From assembly GCF_030219325.1 (NCBI RefSeq), contig NZ_CP126625.1, forward strand, positions 2,840,857 through 2,904,856: a stretch of DNA of 64,000 bases. The letters are read 5' to 3'. The stretch is from Geothrix sp. Lineage in GTDB: Bacteria > Acidobacteriota > Holophagae > Holophagales > Holophagaceae. Both the position numbers and the translations under genes were made by a program. Within the stretch, counting starts at the first letter, position 1, and each line of letters opens with the position of its first letter. The notes beneath the pieces were generated by a model. The model did no database searches. It was given only the letters and a program-made list of their open reading frames with translations, and was not told the origin of the DNA. Shown here in pieces: positions 24,066-31,887 of the stretch.

Positions 24066-24677
24066 CTAGAACCGGTACCCGATCCCCACGCCGTACAGCA
24101 TGGGATCCACCTTCACGGTGGTGACCTTGGCGCCGGTGGCGGCCACCTTCACGTCGCTCTTGATCTGCACGTACTTCACGTCCACGTTGAGGGACCACTT
24201 CGGGGCCAGCTGGATGTCCACGCCGGCCTGGGCGGCGAGGCCGAGGCTGCTCTTGTCCAGGTCCAGCGCGCCGTCGGCCAGCTTCACGTCGGAGATGAGG
24301 GTGTAGTTCAGGCCCGCGCCGATGTAGGGATCCACGGCCCCGCCGGGGAGGAAGCGCCACTGGGCCGTGAGCGTGGGAGGCAGGTGCTTGAAGGTGCCGA
24401 GCTTCACGCCGTTCAGCGTGACGTCGTGCTCCTGCGGCACCGTGAGCACCAGCTCGGCCGAGAAGTTCTTCGTGAAGAAGTAGCTAAAGTCCACTTCGGG
24501 GATGGTCTTGTTGCTGACGTGGATGGCATCGGCGGGGATGCCGGGGGCCGCGTCCGACTTGTTGGCGGGCTGCAGGGCCACGGCGCGGAGCCGGACCATC
24601 CAGGGGCCGTCTTCGGCGCGGAGGCTGGGGGCCGCGAGGGCCGCGGCGAGCAGGGTGAGGGTGGCGAGCTTCTTCAT
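24066..24677 (-). CDS. OmpW-family outer membrane protein
   Basis: A 203-residue eight-stranded barrel protein. It has a signal peptide (KKLATLTLLAAALAAPSLRA), alternating beta strands (DFSYFFTKNFSAELVLTV, LTAQWRFLPGGAVDPYIGAGLNYT, KWSLNVDVKYVQIKSDV) and a C-terminal aromatic strand ending YRF, the outer-membrane assembly signal. The block beginning TIPEVDFSYF and the GTFKHLPPTL loop are typical of OmpW, a small porin for hydrophobic compounds. An ATG at 24686 is an alternative start. The upstream region is occupied by an 85-bp tandem repeat. Confidence 0.85.
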   Translation of the reverse strand: MKKLATLTLLAAALAAPSLRAEDGPWMVRLRAVALQPANKSDAAPGIPADAIHVSNKTIPEVDFSYFFTKNFSAELVLTVPQEHDVTLNGVKLGTFKHLPPTLTAQWRFLPGGAVDPYIGAGLNYTLISDVKLADGALDLDKSSLGLAAQAGVDIQLAPKWSLNVDVKYVQIKSDVKVAATGAKVTTVKVDPMLYGVGIGYRF

Positions 24678-24721
24678 GACGGACATCCAGAAAAGGCCCC
24701 CGGGATCTCCCGGGAGCGGGT

Positions 24722-24942
24722 GGGAAGGCAGAGGGACTCCCACCGGCCCGGCCGGAAGGCATGGGAGCTGGGTGGGGCCCGGGAGCGCCGGGTCAGGTGG
24801 AGCGGGTGAGAAGGCAGGGCAACTCCCACCGGCTCGGCCGGAAGGCATGGGAGCTGGGCTGGTCCCGGGGGTGCCGGGTCAGGTGGAGCGGTGGAAAGGC
24901 AGGGAGATCCCCACCGGCTCGAGGCCGGAAGGCTGGGGGTGT
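24722..24942. repeat. 85-bp tandem repeat, about 2.6 copies
   Basis: The anchor AAGGCAG recurs at 24725, 24811 and 24896, giving periods of 86 and 85 bp. Each unit also carries CCCACCGG, GGCCGGAAGGC, GGGAGCTGGG and GGTCAGGTGGAGCGG. The third unit is partial and more divergent. The array fills the space between ompW and an Rrf2 gene. Confidence 0.85.
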
Positions 24943-24972
24943 TGGAGGAGGATCAGGACCGGCGGGGCCGGC

Positions 24973-25455
24973 TCAGGAAACAGGTGTGCTGCGGCGGGCG
25001 GGCCTCTGGGCCAGGGCCGCCCGCTGGGAATGCGCGGCCTGGTGGTCCGGGGAGGCGCCCACCAGGGTGTCGAAGGTCACGGTCGCCAGGTGGCGCCGCA
25101 GCAGGTCGGTGGCATCGCCCCAGGCCCGCTGCACCAGACAGCCCTGCCCGAAGACGCAGGGCTTGCCGCCCTCCATGCAGGCGTTCAGCACCACGCCACC
25201 CTCCACCGCCTCGAGGATGTCGAGCAGGGAGATCTCCGTGGCCGGACGGGCGAGACGGATGCCGCCCCCGGTGCCGCGGAGGGTGTGGAGGATGCCCGCC
25301 TTCACCAGATCGCCCACGATGCGGCGGGTGAAGGGCGCGGGCAGCAGGCGCGTCTTCGAGATCTCGGGGATGGAGACCCGGGTGCCGGGTTCCAGGCAGG
25401 CCAGGTGCAGCACCAGGCGCGCTGCGTAGTCGGACTGCCGGGAGATGCCGATCAT
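24973..25455 (-). CDS. Rrf2-family transcriptional regulator, copy 1
   Basis: A 160-residue Rrf2 protein. A winged helix-turn-helix (ISRQSDYAARLVLHLACLEPG, LPAPFTRRIVGDLVKAGIL, RGTGGGIRLARPATEISLLDI) is followed by three cysteines in a CMEGGKPCVFGQGC arrangement, the [2Fe-2S]/[4Fe-4S] ligands of IscR/NsrR-type sensors. It probably senses iron-sulfur status, nitric oxide or redox. The C-terminal tail is basic and low-complexity. The neighbouring Rrf2 gene is a close paralogue on the same strand, and a palindrome upstream is a likely operator. Confidence 0.88.
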   Translation of the reverse strand: MIGISRQSDYAARLVLHLACLEPGTRVSIPEISKTRLLPAPFTRRIVGDLVKAGILHTLRGTGGGIRLARPATEISLLDILEAVEGGVVLNACMEGGKPCVFGQGCLVQRAWGDATDLLRRHLATVTFDTLVGASPDHQAAHSQRAALAQRPARRSTPVS

Positions 25456-25481
25456 GGGGCTCCAAGGGTGATCTGGGTTTC

Positions 25482-25539
25482 AACATTACCCATTTCGTAA
25501 CCTTGGTCAATACCCCTGGGTCATGAATTTAAATGACCC
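25482..25539 (-). promoter_or_regulatory. Promoter and palindromic operator of Rrf2 copy 1
   Basis: On the minus strand a TTGACC -35 (25510-25505) is 17 bp from AATGTT (25487-25482). Immediately upstream, GGGTCAT at 25518-25524 and ATGACCC at 25533-25539 form a 22-bp palindrome around an AT-rich centre. Palindromes of this size are typical Rrf2 binding sites, so autoregulation or cross-regulation is likely. Confidence 0.5.
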
Positions 25540-25550
25540 GTCGGACATGA

Positions 25551-25574
25551 AAATCCCCCACAGGAGGGGTGGGC
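25551..25574 (-). terminator. Candidate terminator of Rrf2 copy 2
   Basis: Read on the minus strand, CCCACCCC and GTGGGGG can pair, and the stem is followed by ATTTTC. It lies 13 bp beyond the stop of the gene at 25587-26084. Confidence 0.4.
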
Positions 25575-25586
25575 CTGCCGGGCGGC

Positions 25587-26084
25587 CTAGGCCAAGGCAC
25601 CTTTCGGCACCACACAGCGGGCGGCGCCCCGCACGCGGCCGAGCTCCTGCACGCGCAGGTGGGCCGGCTGGTGGATCTCGCTGCGCTGGGCTAGGGCATC
25701 GAAGCGCACCGAGGCCAGGTAGTCCTCCAGCACCTGGGTGGCGTCCACCCACACGGACTGCACGGGGCAGGCCGAGGCCAGGGGACAGACCCGGCGGTCG
25801 CTCACGCAGTGGTTGAGGGCCACGCCGCCCTCCATGGCCTGGACCACCTCGCCCAGGGAGATGTCCGCCGCGGGCCGGGCCAGGCTCACGCCGCCGCCCG
25901 AGCCCCGGGAGGTGGCCAGGACGCCCGCCTTCACCAGGTCGCCCACGATGCGCCGGACGAAGTCCAGGGGCAGCATGCGGTGCTTGGCGATGTCGGCGAT
26001 GGGCACCTTGGCGCCGGGGGCCAGGCAGGCCAGGTGCAGCACCACGCGGGCCGCGTAATCCGTCTGTCGCGAGATGCCGAGCAT
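25587..26084 (-). CDS. Rrf2-family transcriptional regulator, copy 2
   Basis: A 165-residue paralogue of the neighbouring Rrf2 gene with the same helix-turn-helix (ISRQTDYAARVVLHLACLAPG, FVRRIVGDLVKAGVL, RGSGGGVSLARPAADISL) and a cysteine cluster CVSDRRVCPLASAC that should bind an iron-sulfur cluster. The different intervening residues suggest different cluster chemistry or target from copy 1. It has its own promoter (26136-26108), so the pair is a duplication with separate control rather than a simple operon. Confidence 0.88.
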   Translation of the reverse strand: MLGISRQTDYAARVVLHLACLAPGAKVPIADIAKHRMLPLDFVRRIVGDLVKAGVLATSRGSGGGVSLARPAADISLGEVVQAMEGGVALNHCVSDRRVCPLASACPVQSVWVDATQVLEDYLASVRFDALAQRSEIHQPAHLRVQELGRVRGAARCVVPKGALA

Positions 26085-26107
26085 GGGTCACCGCCAGGAA
26101 GGACCCA

Positions 26108-26136
26108 AATATGAGCGATCCGGTCCCATTGGTCAA
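26108..26136 (-). promoter_or_regulatory. Sigma-70-type promoter of Rrf2 copy 2
   Basis: On the minus strand TTGACC (26136-26131) is 17 bp from CATATT (26113-26108), and the start codon of the regulator lies about 24 bp downstream. A second TTGACC occurs just upstream at about 26151-26146. The -35 is the same as in the copy 1 promoter. Confidence 0.5.
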
Positions 26137-26146
26137 GATGCCCAGG

Positions 26147-26578
26147 TCAACTATGGATGAACCGGAAGAGCGCCGCGTCCTCCCCGTCCGGGTAGTAGCC
26201 GGCCCGAAGGCCGCAGCGCTCCCAGCCGCAGGCGCGGTAGAGGCGGATGGCCGACTGGTTCGAAGGGCGCACCTCCAGGTGGAGCTCCACCATGCCCTCC
26301 GCCGCCAGGGCCTCCTGGCAGGCCGTCAACAGCCGCTGGCCCAGCCCCCCGCCCCGGTGGGCCGGGTCCACGGCGATGCGTAGCAGCTCCGCCTCGCCCG
26401 CCGCGGGAATGCAGGCCCAGCGGGCGAAGGCCACCTCGGGGATGAGCCACAGCGCTTCGTGCGCCGCCGGAGCCTTCCAGGCCGTGCCGAAGGCCGTGCG
26501 ATCCAGGCGGACCACCCAGTCCGGCAGCGCCTCTCCTTCTTCCTGCCTCCAGACTCCAGGCTCGAGACTCGGCTTCAT
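26147..26578 (-). CDS. rimI: Ribosomal protein alanine N-acetyltransferase RimI-like
   Basis: A 143-residue GNAT acetyltransferase. The acetyl-CoA site is RIAVDPAHRGGGLGQRLL, followed by LHLEVRPSNQSAIRLYRACGWERCGLRAGYYPDGEDAALF, the RimI pattern (SNxxAxxLYxxxGF, YYxxxEDA) spanning residues 101-140. RimI acetylates the N terminus of ribosomal protein S18 and similar substrates. Its start codon overlaps the tsaB stop by 4 bp (26575-26578), the common tsaB-rimI arrangement. Confidence 0.9.
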   Translation of the reverse strand: MKPSLEPGVWRQEEGEALPDWVVRLDRTAFGTAWKAPAAHEALWLIPEVAFARWACIPAAGEAELLRIAVDPAHRGGGLGQRLLTACQEALAAEGMVELHLEVRPSNQSAIRLYRACGWERCGLRAGYYPDGEDAALFRFIHS

Positions 26579-27270
26579 CGCGCCACGCCCTTCCGCAGCG
26601 CCTCCGACAGGTGGGCGGCGGCGTGGGGGAAGTTCACCTCGGCGTCGGTCTCCCGCAGGTAGAAGGGCACCAGGGGGGCCTCCGGCGGTCCCTGGGCCAC
26701 ACGGCGGGCCAGGGCCACCAGGCCCGCCAGGGTGGCTTCGCCTTCGTCCGGCAGGGCGATGCGGCCCGTGGGCAGAACGGCCTCGACCCTGGGCGCGAAG
26801 GCCTCGGGGGCCCACCAGGCCTCGGCCCCCAGCAGCTCCGGCAGGGTGGCCAGGGGGTGCTTGGCGGCGGCGGACCTGGGTTCCGCCTCCCAGCGCTGGT
26901 GGAAGGCCTCGCCCCGCTGCCCATCCAGCAGGATCCAGCAGGGGCCCGCCACGCCCGCCTGGCGCAGCGCCTCGGCGCGCAGCGCGAAGGCGGAGAAACC
27001 CCAGGTGGGCAGGCCCGTGAGGCCGAAGCCCTCGGCCGTGGCTACGCCGATGCGCAGGCTCGTAAAGCCGCCGGGCCCCAGGCAGGCGGCCACGCCGCTC
27101 AGATCCATGGGGGTGGCGCCGGCCTCGGCCATGAGCTCGTCCAGGGTGGGGAGCAGCCGCTCGCTGTGGCCCCGCCCGACGCCCGACAGCACCCGCCGGG
27201 TCCAGGCCCGCTCGCCCTTCAGCAGAGCCAGGTGCAGGATCTCCGTGGTGGTGTCGAGGGCGAGCAGCAT
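26575..27270 (-). CDS. tsaB: tRNA threonylcarbamoyladenosine biosynthesis protein TsaB
   Basis: A 231-residue ASKHA-fold protein: LALDTTTEILHLALL at the N terminus, GHSERLLPTLDELM, then GPGGFTSLRIGVATAEGFG. TsaB forms a complex with TsaD and TsaE to make t6A37 on ANN-decoding tRNAs. Length and motifs are normal. It is the first gene of a two-gene operon with rimI. Confidence 0.93.
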   Translation of the reverse strand: MLLALDTTTEILHLALLKGERAWTRRVLSGVGRGHSERLLPTLDELMAEAGATPMDLSGVAACLGPGGFTSLRIGVATAEGFGLTGLPTWGFSAFALRAEALRQAGVAGPCWILLDGQRGEAFHQRWEAEPRSAAAKHPLATLPELLGAEAWWAPEAFAPRVEAVLPTGRIALPDEGEATLAGLVALARRVAQGPPEAPLVPFYLRETDAEVNFPHAAAHLSEALRKGVAR

Positions 27271-27300
27271 GGAGCCAGTGTATCGGGGCCGGAGGCCCGT

Positions 27301-27711
27301 CTAGGAGGCCAGGCCCCGACCCCGCAGGTACCAGCCGAATTCCTTGTCCATGACCTGGATGTGCTCCACCAGCCAGGCCCCCAGGAAGGCCTGCACGGCC
27401 TCCACGACCTCGGTCCGGCCCGAGCGCAGGGCCGCCAGGAGGTCGCTGACCCGCGTGACCAGCCGCGCGTGGGCCGCCACGTGGGCCGCCAGCCCCGGAT
27501 AGCGGTGCGCGATCATCAGGGACTCTTCCGACTGGAAGTGCGTGACCGTGTAGTCCCGCAGGAAGGACAGCACCCGCAGGACCTCCTCCTGGCCCCGGCC
27601 CTCCTCCACGGCATCATGCAGGCGGTTCAGCGCGTCCACCAGGGTGCGGTGCTCGGCGTCGATTTGTCCGTGGCCGACTTCCAGGGTCGGGCGCCATTCC
27701 ATGCGGGCCAA
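27301..27711 (-). CDS. Bacteriohemerythrin
   Basis: A 136-residue four-helix bundle with the full diiron ligand set: GHGQIDAEHRTLVDALN, THFQSEESLM, HVAAHARLV and HIQVMDKEF. It binds oxygen reversibly and may store or sense O2 in a micro-oxic cell. The start shown is a TTG with GGAG 5 bases upstream; an ATG at 27702 is an alternative. It lies between tsaB and the rpmB terminator on the same strand. Confidence 0.93.
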   Translation of the reverse strand: MARMEWRPTLEVGHGQIDAEHRTLVDALNRLHDAVEEGRGQEEVLRVLSFLRDYTVTHFQSEESLMIAHRYPGLAAHVAAHARLVTRVSDLLAALRSGRTEVVEAVQAFLGAWLVEHIQVMDKEFGWYLRGRGLAS

Positions 27712-27761
27712 GGGATCTCCAGGGGGGAACGGGCGGCGGAGGGCCCGCCCCTACAAGCAGA

Positions 27762-27783
27762 AAGGCGGCCCCGGGGCCGCCTT
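27762..27783 (-). terminator. Rho-independent terminator after rpmB
   Basis: A perfect 22-bp palindrome (AAGGCGGCCCC at 27762-27772 and its complement at 27773-27783), read on the minus strand 17 bp after the rpmB stop and followed by TTCTGCTTG. Confidence 0.7.
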
Positions 27784-27800
27784 CCAGAAGGGACGCGAAC

Positions 27801-27992
27801 CTAGCAGGCCTTGAGGACCTTGCCGGCCTGAATGCACGAGGTGCAGACGCGCAGGCGCTTGGGGGCGCCGCCCACCAGGGCGCGCACGCGCTGGATGTTC
27901 GGATTCCAGCGGCGCTTGGTGATGTTGTTGGAGTGGGACACGTTGTTGCCGAACTGGGGCTTCTTGCCGCAAATTTCGCACTGACGGGACAT
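27801..27992 (-). CDS. rpmB: 50S ribosomal protein L28
   Basis: A 63-residue protein: [12 protein letters not shown] at the start, [19 protein letters not shown] in the middle, [17 protein letters not shown] at the end. It carries the four-cysteine (zinc-type) form of L28. The ATG at 27992 gives the standard N terminus, 9 bases after GAGG. It is a monocistronic gene ended by the strong palindromic terminator. Confidence 0.97.
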   Translation of the reverse strand: MSRQCEICGKKPQFGNNVSHSNNITKRRWNPNIQRVRALVGGAPKRLRVCTSCIQAGKVLKAC

Positions 27993-28148
27993 GGGAACCT
28001 CGCGAACCAAAGGTGAAAACAGCCAAGAGATTCAGTGTAGCCGTCGGAGGATCAAACGCAAGGGGAAAGCCCTTGCGCTGCGCCATTTGTCCCATCCAGG
28101 ATAGCTGCATCCCCCACCCATTGCTTGGACACGCTCCCAGGAACCGCC

Positions 28149-28946
28149 GTGGATCTCCGCCTCTGGGCCCTCGCCTTCACCGTGCTGGACTGGACCGAGC
28201 GCCAGAAGGCTGAAGTCTGGGCCGCCCTCCAGGCCGGGGTGGCGCCCGCCCTGCCCCCGGGACAGGCCCGGACCCTGGCCGCCCTGGCGGCCGACCTGCC
28301 CCGCCACCGGCAGGAGGCCTCGGACCGCGGCGCCCGGCTGCTGCTGCCCGGCGACGAGGGCGTGGATGCCCTGCTGGCGCCCCTGCCCTACCCCGTGGCC
28401 CTGTGGGTGCGCGGGTCGCTGCCCCCGCCCGGACCGAGGATCGCCCTGGTGGGCAGCCGCCAGGCCGGACCCGGGGGGAGGGCCCGTGCCCGGGCCTGGG
28501 CCAGGGCGCTCACGGAAGCCGGCGTGGCCGTGATCTCGGGCCTGGCCCGGGGCATCGACGGCGCCGCCCACGCGGGGGCCCTGGAAGCCGGCGCCACCTG
28601 GGGCGTCATGGGCTCGGGGCTCGACCATCCCTACCCGCCCGAGCACCGGCCCCTCATGGACCGCATGGTGGCCGCCGGGGGTGGCGTCATCACGCCCTTC
28701 CCACCCGCGGCGCTGCCGCTGAAGTGGCACTTCCCGAGGCGCAACTGGCTCCTGGCGGCCTGGGTGGACGCGGTCCTGGTCATGGAGGCTGCCCGCCGCT
28801 CCGGGAGCCTGGTGACCGCCAAGCTGGCCCTGGACCTGGGCAAGGAACTCTTCGTGGTCCCCGGCTCCGAAGGCACCGACGCCCTCCTGGAAGAAGGCGC
28901 CGCCCACCTTTGCATAGACGTGGGCGATCTGCTGGCATTGGGATGA
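28149..28946 (+). CDS. dprA: DNA-processing protein DprA, short form
   Basis: A 265-residue protein containing the DprA Rossmann-like DNA-binding core: IALVGSRQAGPGG, VAVISGLARGIDGAAHAGAL, GLDHPYPPEHRPLMDRM, FPRRNWLLAAWVDAVLVMEA, SGSLVTAKLALDLGKELFVVPG. DprA loads RecA onto incoming single-stranded DNA in transformation. The N terminus is short and the usual C-terminal winged helix is missing, so it is shorter than the common 350-380-residue form. The GTG at 28149 has AGGA six bases upstream; a TTG at 28125 is an alternative. Confidence 0.88.
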   Translation: MDLRLWALAFTVLDWTERQKAEVWAALQAGVAPALPPGQARTLAALAADLPRHRQEASDRGARLLLPGDEGVDALLAPLPYPVALWVRGSLPPPGPRIALVGSRQAGPGGRARARAWARALTEAGVAVISGLARGIDGAAHAGALEAGATWGVMGSGLDHPYPPEHRPLMDRMVAAGGGVITPFPPAALPLKWHFPRRNWLLAAWVDAVLVMEAARRSGSLVTAKLALDLGKELFVVPGSEGTDALLEEGAAHLCIDVGDLLALG

Positions 28947-28952
28947 AAAATA

Positions 28953-29077
28953 TTCACCGCCAAGACGCCAAGAACGTCAAGTTTCTTTGTGTCTCGCGTA
29001 TCGCTGCAGGCGATACCGAAAAGAACAACAAAGCAATTGCCCTGCTTTTCTTGGCGTCTTGGCGCCTTGGCGGTGAT
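28953..29077. repeat. Word-repeat hairpin element (CGCCAAGA type)
   Basis: The left arm has CACCGCCAAG at 28955-28964 and repeated CGCCAAGA-like words. The right arm has the complement CTTGGCGGTG at 29066-29075 with TTGGCG words. Inside is a second perfect hairpin, GTATCGC (28998-29004) with GCGATAC (29010-29016). No coding sense was found. Confidence 0.75.
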
Positions 29078-29134
29078 TCTTGTTTTCCCGATTATCGGTG
29101 AGTCTCAGCCTGAAGCTGGCTGGACAAGACTTGG

Positions 29135-29339
29135 AACCGCGAATGCCGCGAATGGCCGCGAATGCTGCGGGGACAGGCCGCCTGGGCCTTCGGCCCCCAG
29201 CCACGCCAAGCGCGGCTGGCCGCTCACGGGGCGGGGCCGCCGGCCTTCAGGAGCCGGCGAATCCGCCCCGTGAGCGGAGGCGGAAGCAAGTCTGGTCGCC
29301 ATTCGCGCGCCCGCAGGGCGATTCGCGGCATTCGCGGTT
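29135..29339. repeat. Nested inverted-repeat element (CGCGAATG type)
   Basis: A 19-bp perfect inverted repeat (29135-29153 and 29321-29339) made of CCGCGAATG words encloses a second 15-bp perfect one (29220-29234 and 29263-29277) and smaller GC hairpins. It can fold as one long branched structure. It fills the gap between dprA and the convergent cytochrome operon together with the preceding element. Confidence 0.8.
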
Positions 29340-29403
29340 AAACGCTTTTCCGGCTGAGTGTGGCCGATAACCGGGCTTGTTTTTTTGAATGTAGCGCCGA
29401 GCC

Positions 29404-29877
29404 CTACGATGCCGGTGGCGCGTCGGTGCGCTTGAGGGTGCGCAGGTAGCCCACCACCTGGTCGATCTGGTCCGGCGTCAGGGTCTTGCCCCAGGGCGGC
29501 ATCATGGGGGAGAGCCCCACGCCCACGCCGCCGCGGCGGACGGTGTCCTTCAGATCAGCGTCCGTTTTCGCCTTCTGCAGGGCCGGATCCCCCAGGTCGC
29601 GCGGGTGGGGTTCGACGTTGAACGCGTTGAACCCATCCCCGGCCCCGGTCTCGCCGTGGCAGGTGAGGCAGTAGTGCTGGAAGACCTGCTTGCCCAGGCG
29701 CAATTCGTAGGAGAGGGGCGGTTCCACGGGCGCCGCGGGCGCCGCGGCTTCGGCGGGAGCGGCGCCAGGCGCGGGCGCGCCCGGCGTCGAGGCGGCGGCC
29801 TCCTTGTGCCGGCCACAGCCGGCGGTCACGCCCAGTGCCAGCACCAGGCCCAGCCGGGGAAGCATCGGGGCCCTCAT
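29404..29877 (-). CDS. Monoheme c-type cytochrome lipoprotein
   Basis: A 157-residue lipoprotein. The leader ends in VTAGC, followed by a long Ala/Pro tether (about 25-55) and a class I cytochrome c domain with heme motif CLTCHGE and a Met ligand in SPMMPPWGKTL. It would be tethered to a membrane and collect electrons from the preceding octaheme protein. It is the last gene of the bc operon; its start overlaps the octaheme stop by 4 bp. Confidence 0.9.
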   Translation of the reverse strand: MRAPMLPRLGLVLALGVTAGCGRHKEAAASTPGAPAPGAAPAEAAAPAAPVEPPLSYELRLGKQVFQHYCLTCHGETGAGDGFNAFNVEPHPRDLGDPALQKAKTDADLKDTVRRGGVGVGLSPMMPPWGKTLTPDQIDQVVGYLRTLKRTDAPPAS

Positions 29878-31877
29878 CGTCCACCTCCCTTGGCCGTGTT
29901 GGGTTTCTGGACCAGGGTCTGGAGGAACGACGTGAGCTTCAGCGCGTCCGCATCCGAGAGGCCGTAGTTCGGGCAGCGCACGTCCGCGCGCCACTTCTGC
30001 GGTCCCTTCAGCCAGGTGTAGGTCCAGCCGGGCTTCAGGCGTCGTCCGGCCTCGTTGAGCGGCGGACCGAAGTAGCCGCCCTTGTCGCCCAGGATGTGGC
30101 AGGCCTTGCAGCCCAGGGTGTCGAAGATGTGCCGGCCCTCGTCGGGATCGCGGCTGGTGGCGGGCTGGCCCGCGAAGGGATCCTCGGGGATCGAGGGATC
30201 CAGGTAGAAGGTCTCGAAGGCGTTGGCCAGAAGCGCCGCCTCCTCCCTCGTCATCCGGAACACCGGCATGCGATCCGTGAGAATGGGCCGGATGGTGTAG
30301 GACAGCACGAGGTAGTCGATCACCCAGTCCTTCTTCACCTTGCTGCCTTCCGCCGTCAGCGGCGCGGTGGAGATGTCCCCCCCCTTGTCGCCGATCTGGT
30401 GGCAGGAGAGGCAGCGGTAGCGGTCGAACAGGGCGCCCACGGAGCCGCCGGGCACCAGCGAGGCCCGCTGGGCCGGCAGGTGCTGGTAGCGGTCGGGAAC
30501 CGGTTCAGCCCCGTAGGACAGCAGGGCCGTGACCACCGCCCGCGTGTCCTCGGGCGGGAACCCGTACGAGGGCATCTTGAGCCCGGTCCCCAGGGACCGC
30601 GGGTCCTCGAGCTTGGCCTGCAGCCAGGCAGGGAGGGTGTGCTTCACGTCCTGGCGCTTCCCGAAATCCAGGGAGGCGGCCCGCTTGTCGCCGATGCGGT
30701 TCAGTTCGGGGCCGATGCGGTCGGCATCCCCGGAAGCGGCGTGGCAGGCGGTGCAGCCCAGCTGGCGGAAGAGCTTCTGCCCCTTCTCGGCCAGGGTCTG
30801 GTTCACGTGGACCGGATCCAGCATCTCCTTCGGGGCCTCGAAGTCCTTGAACTCGGACACCATGTAGGCCACCACGTCCCGCGTGTCGGCTTCGCTGAAG
30901 CCGAAGCGCGGCATCCGGGTCCTCGGGTTGAAGGCCTGGGGATCGCGGAGGAAGGCCAGCAGCCAGGGCTGGGTGGCCCGGGAGGCCACCTTCGACAGCT
31001 CGGGCGCCGAGCCGTTCCCCTTGCCTTCCAGGGTGTGGCAGGAGATGCAGCGCGCCTCGGCGAAGATCTTCTTGCCGTTGATGGGGTCGCCGGCCTTCTC
31101 CCCGCCGGCCACCCGCACCTTGTCCGAGAGGAGGCGCGAAGGGGCCGTGTTGAAGATGTAGTGGGTCAGTGCCTCGATCTCGGCCTCGCCGAGGTGAAAG
31201 TTCGGCATGTTGGCATTGGCGTCCAGCCCCTTGGGGTCCTTCAGCCAGCGCCTGAGGGCCTCGCCCCCGGTCTTGAGGGCGACGGATTCCAGGGGCGGCG
31301 CCTCGGAGCGGAAGCCTTCGTGGCCCTTCACCAGATGGCAGGCGAAGCAGCCGGCCTTCTCCATCAGCTTCCGGCCCCTCGAAAGGATGGCCGCGCCGGC
31401 CACCTGCTCGGCCTGGTGGCAGCGTCCGCAGCCGGACTCGATGAAGGGCAGCGGCGTCATGGGCGTGCCGGCGTTCTCGGCGGTGCCGTGGGCATCCTCC
31501 GTGAGCGTGGCCAGGCCCTGGCCGCCATGGCAGGAGGTGCAGCCGAAGCGATCGAAGTCCTTGGGCGTGTGGAAGCTGCGGGAGTGCAGCCGGAAGACGC
31601 CAGGGGCCCCGGCCATGGTCTCGTCCTGCACGCCCAGGTGGCAGGTGGTGCAGCGGTCGACCCGGTTCTGGAGCTGCGGCAGCCAGATCTGCTGGATGGA
31701 GACGGGCCGGGCCTGGTAGGCCTGGGCCAGCTTCTGGCTCTTGGCGCGGGCGGCGCCCAGGCGGGCGTACTCCCGCTGGATGGACCGGTAGGGCCGCAGG
31801 GCGTTCTTCAGGGGCGAGATGGCCAGGACCACGAAGAACAGGATGCTGGTGATGGCGAATAGGCGTCGCAATGGCAC
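29874..31877 (-). CDS. Membrane-anchored octaheme cytochrome c
   Basis: A 667-residue protein with one N-terminal membrane helix (LFAITSILFFVVLAISPL) and eight CxxCH heme motifs: CTTCH, CTSCH, CGRCH, CFACH, CISCH, CTACH, CLSCH and CKACH, at roughly residues 76, 111, 150, 177, 277, 374, 489 and 591. The last four sit in repeated cytochrome-c-like modules, each with a downstream Met (RMPRFGFS, KMPSYGFP, RMPVFRM). The GTG start follows GGAG. It replaces the cytochrome c1/f subunit of the bc complex and probably forms an extracytoplasmic electron wire. Confidence 0.93.
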   Translation of the reverse strand: MPLRRLFAITSILFFVVLAISPLKNALRPYRSIQREYARLGAARAKSQKLAQAYQARPVSIQQIWLPQLQNRVDRCTTCHLGVQDETMAGAPGVFRLHSRSFHTPKDFDRFGCTSCHGGQGLATLTEDAHGTAENAGTPMTPLPFIESGCGRCHQAEQVAGAAILSRGRKLMEKAGCFACHLVKGHEGFRSEAPPLESVALKTGGEALRRWLKDPKGLDANANMPNFHLGEAEIEALTHYIFNTAPSRLLSDKVRVAGGEKAGDPINGKKIFAEARCISCHTLEGKGNGSAPELSKVASRATQPWLLAFLRDPQAFNPRTRMPRFGFSEADTRDVVAYMVSEFKDFEAPKEMLDPVHVNQTLAEKGQKLFRQLGCTACHAASGDADRIGPELNRIGDKRAASLDFGKRQDVKHTLPAWLQAKLEDPRSLGTGLKMPSYGFPPEDTRAVVTALLSYGAEPVPDRYQHLPAQRASLVPGGSVGALFDRYRCLSCHQIGDKGGDISTAPLTAEGSKVKKDWVIDYLVLSYTIRPILTDRMPVFRMTREEAALLANAFETFYLDPSIPEDPFAGQPATSRDPDEGRHIFDTLGCKACHILGDKGGYFGPPLNEAGRRLKPGWTYTWLKGPQKWRADVRCPNYGLSDADALKLTSFLQTLVQKPNTAKGGGR

Positions 31878-31887
31878 AGGGACTCCG

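Noticed and set aside
24722-24942. CRISPR array
   Set aside because: Units of 85 bp repeat along their whole length with no unique spacers and no cas genes nearby.
28149-29345. The nested hairpins as a retron non-coding RNA
   Set aside because: No reverse transcriptase gene lies in the window and the flanking genes are ordinary.
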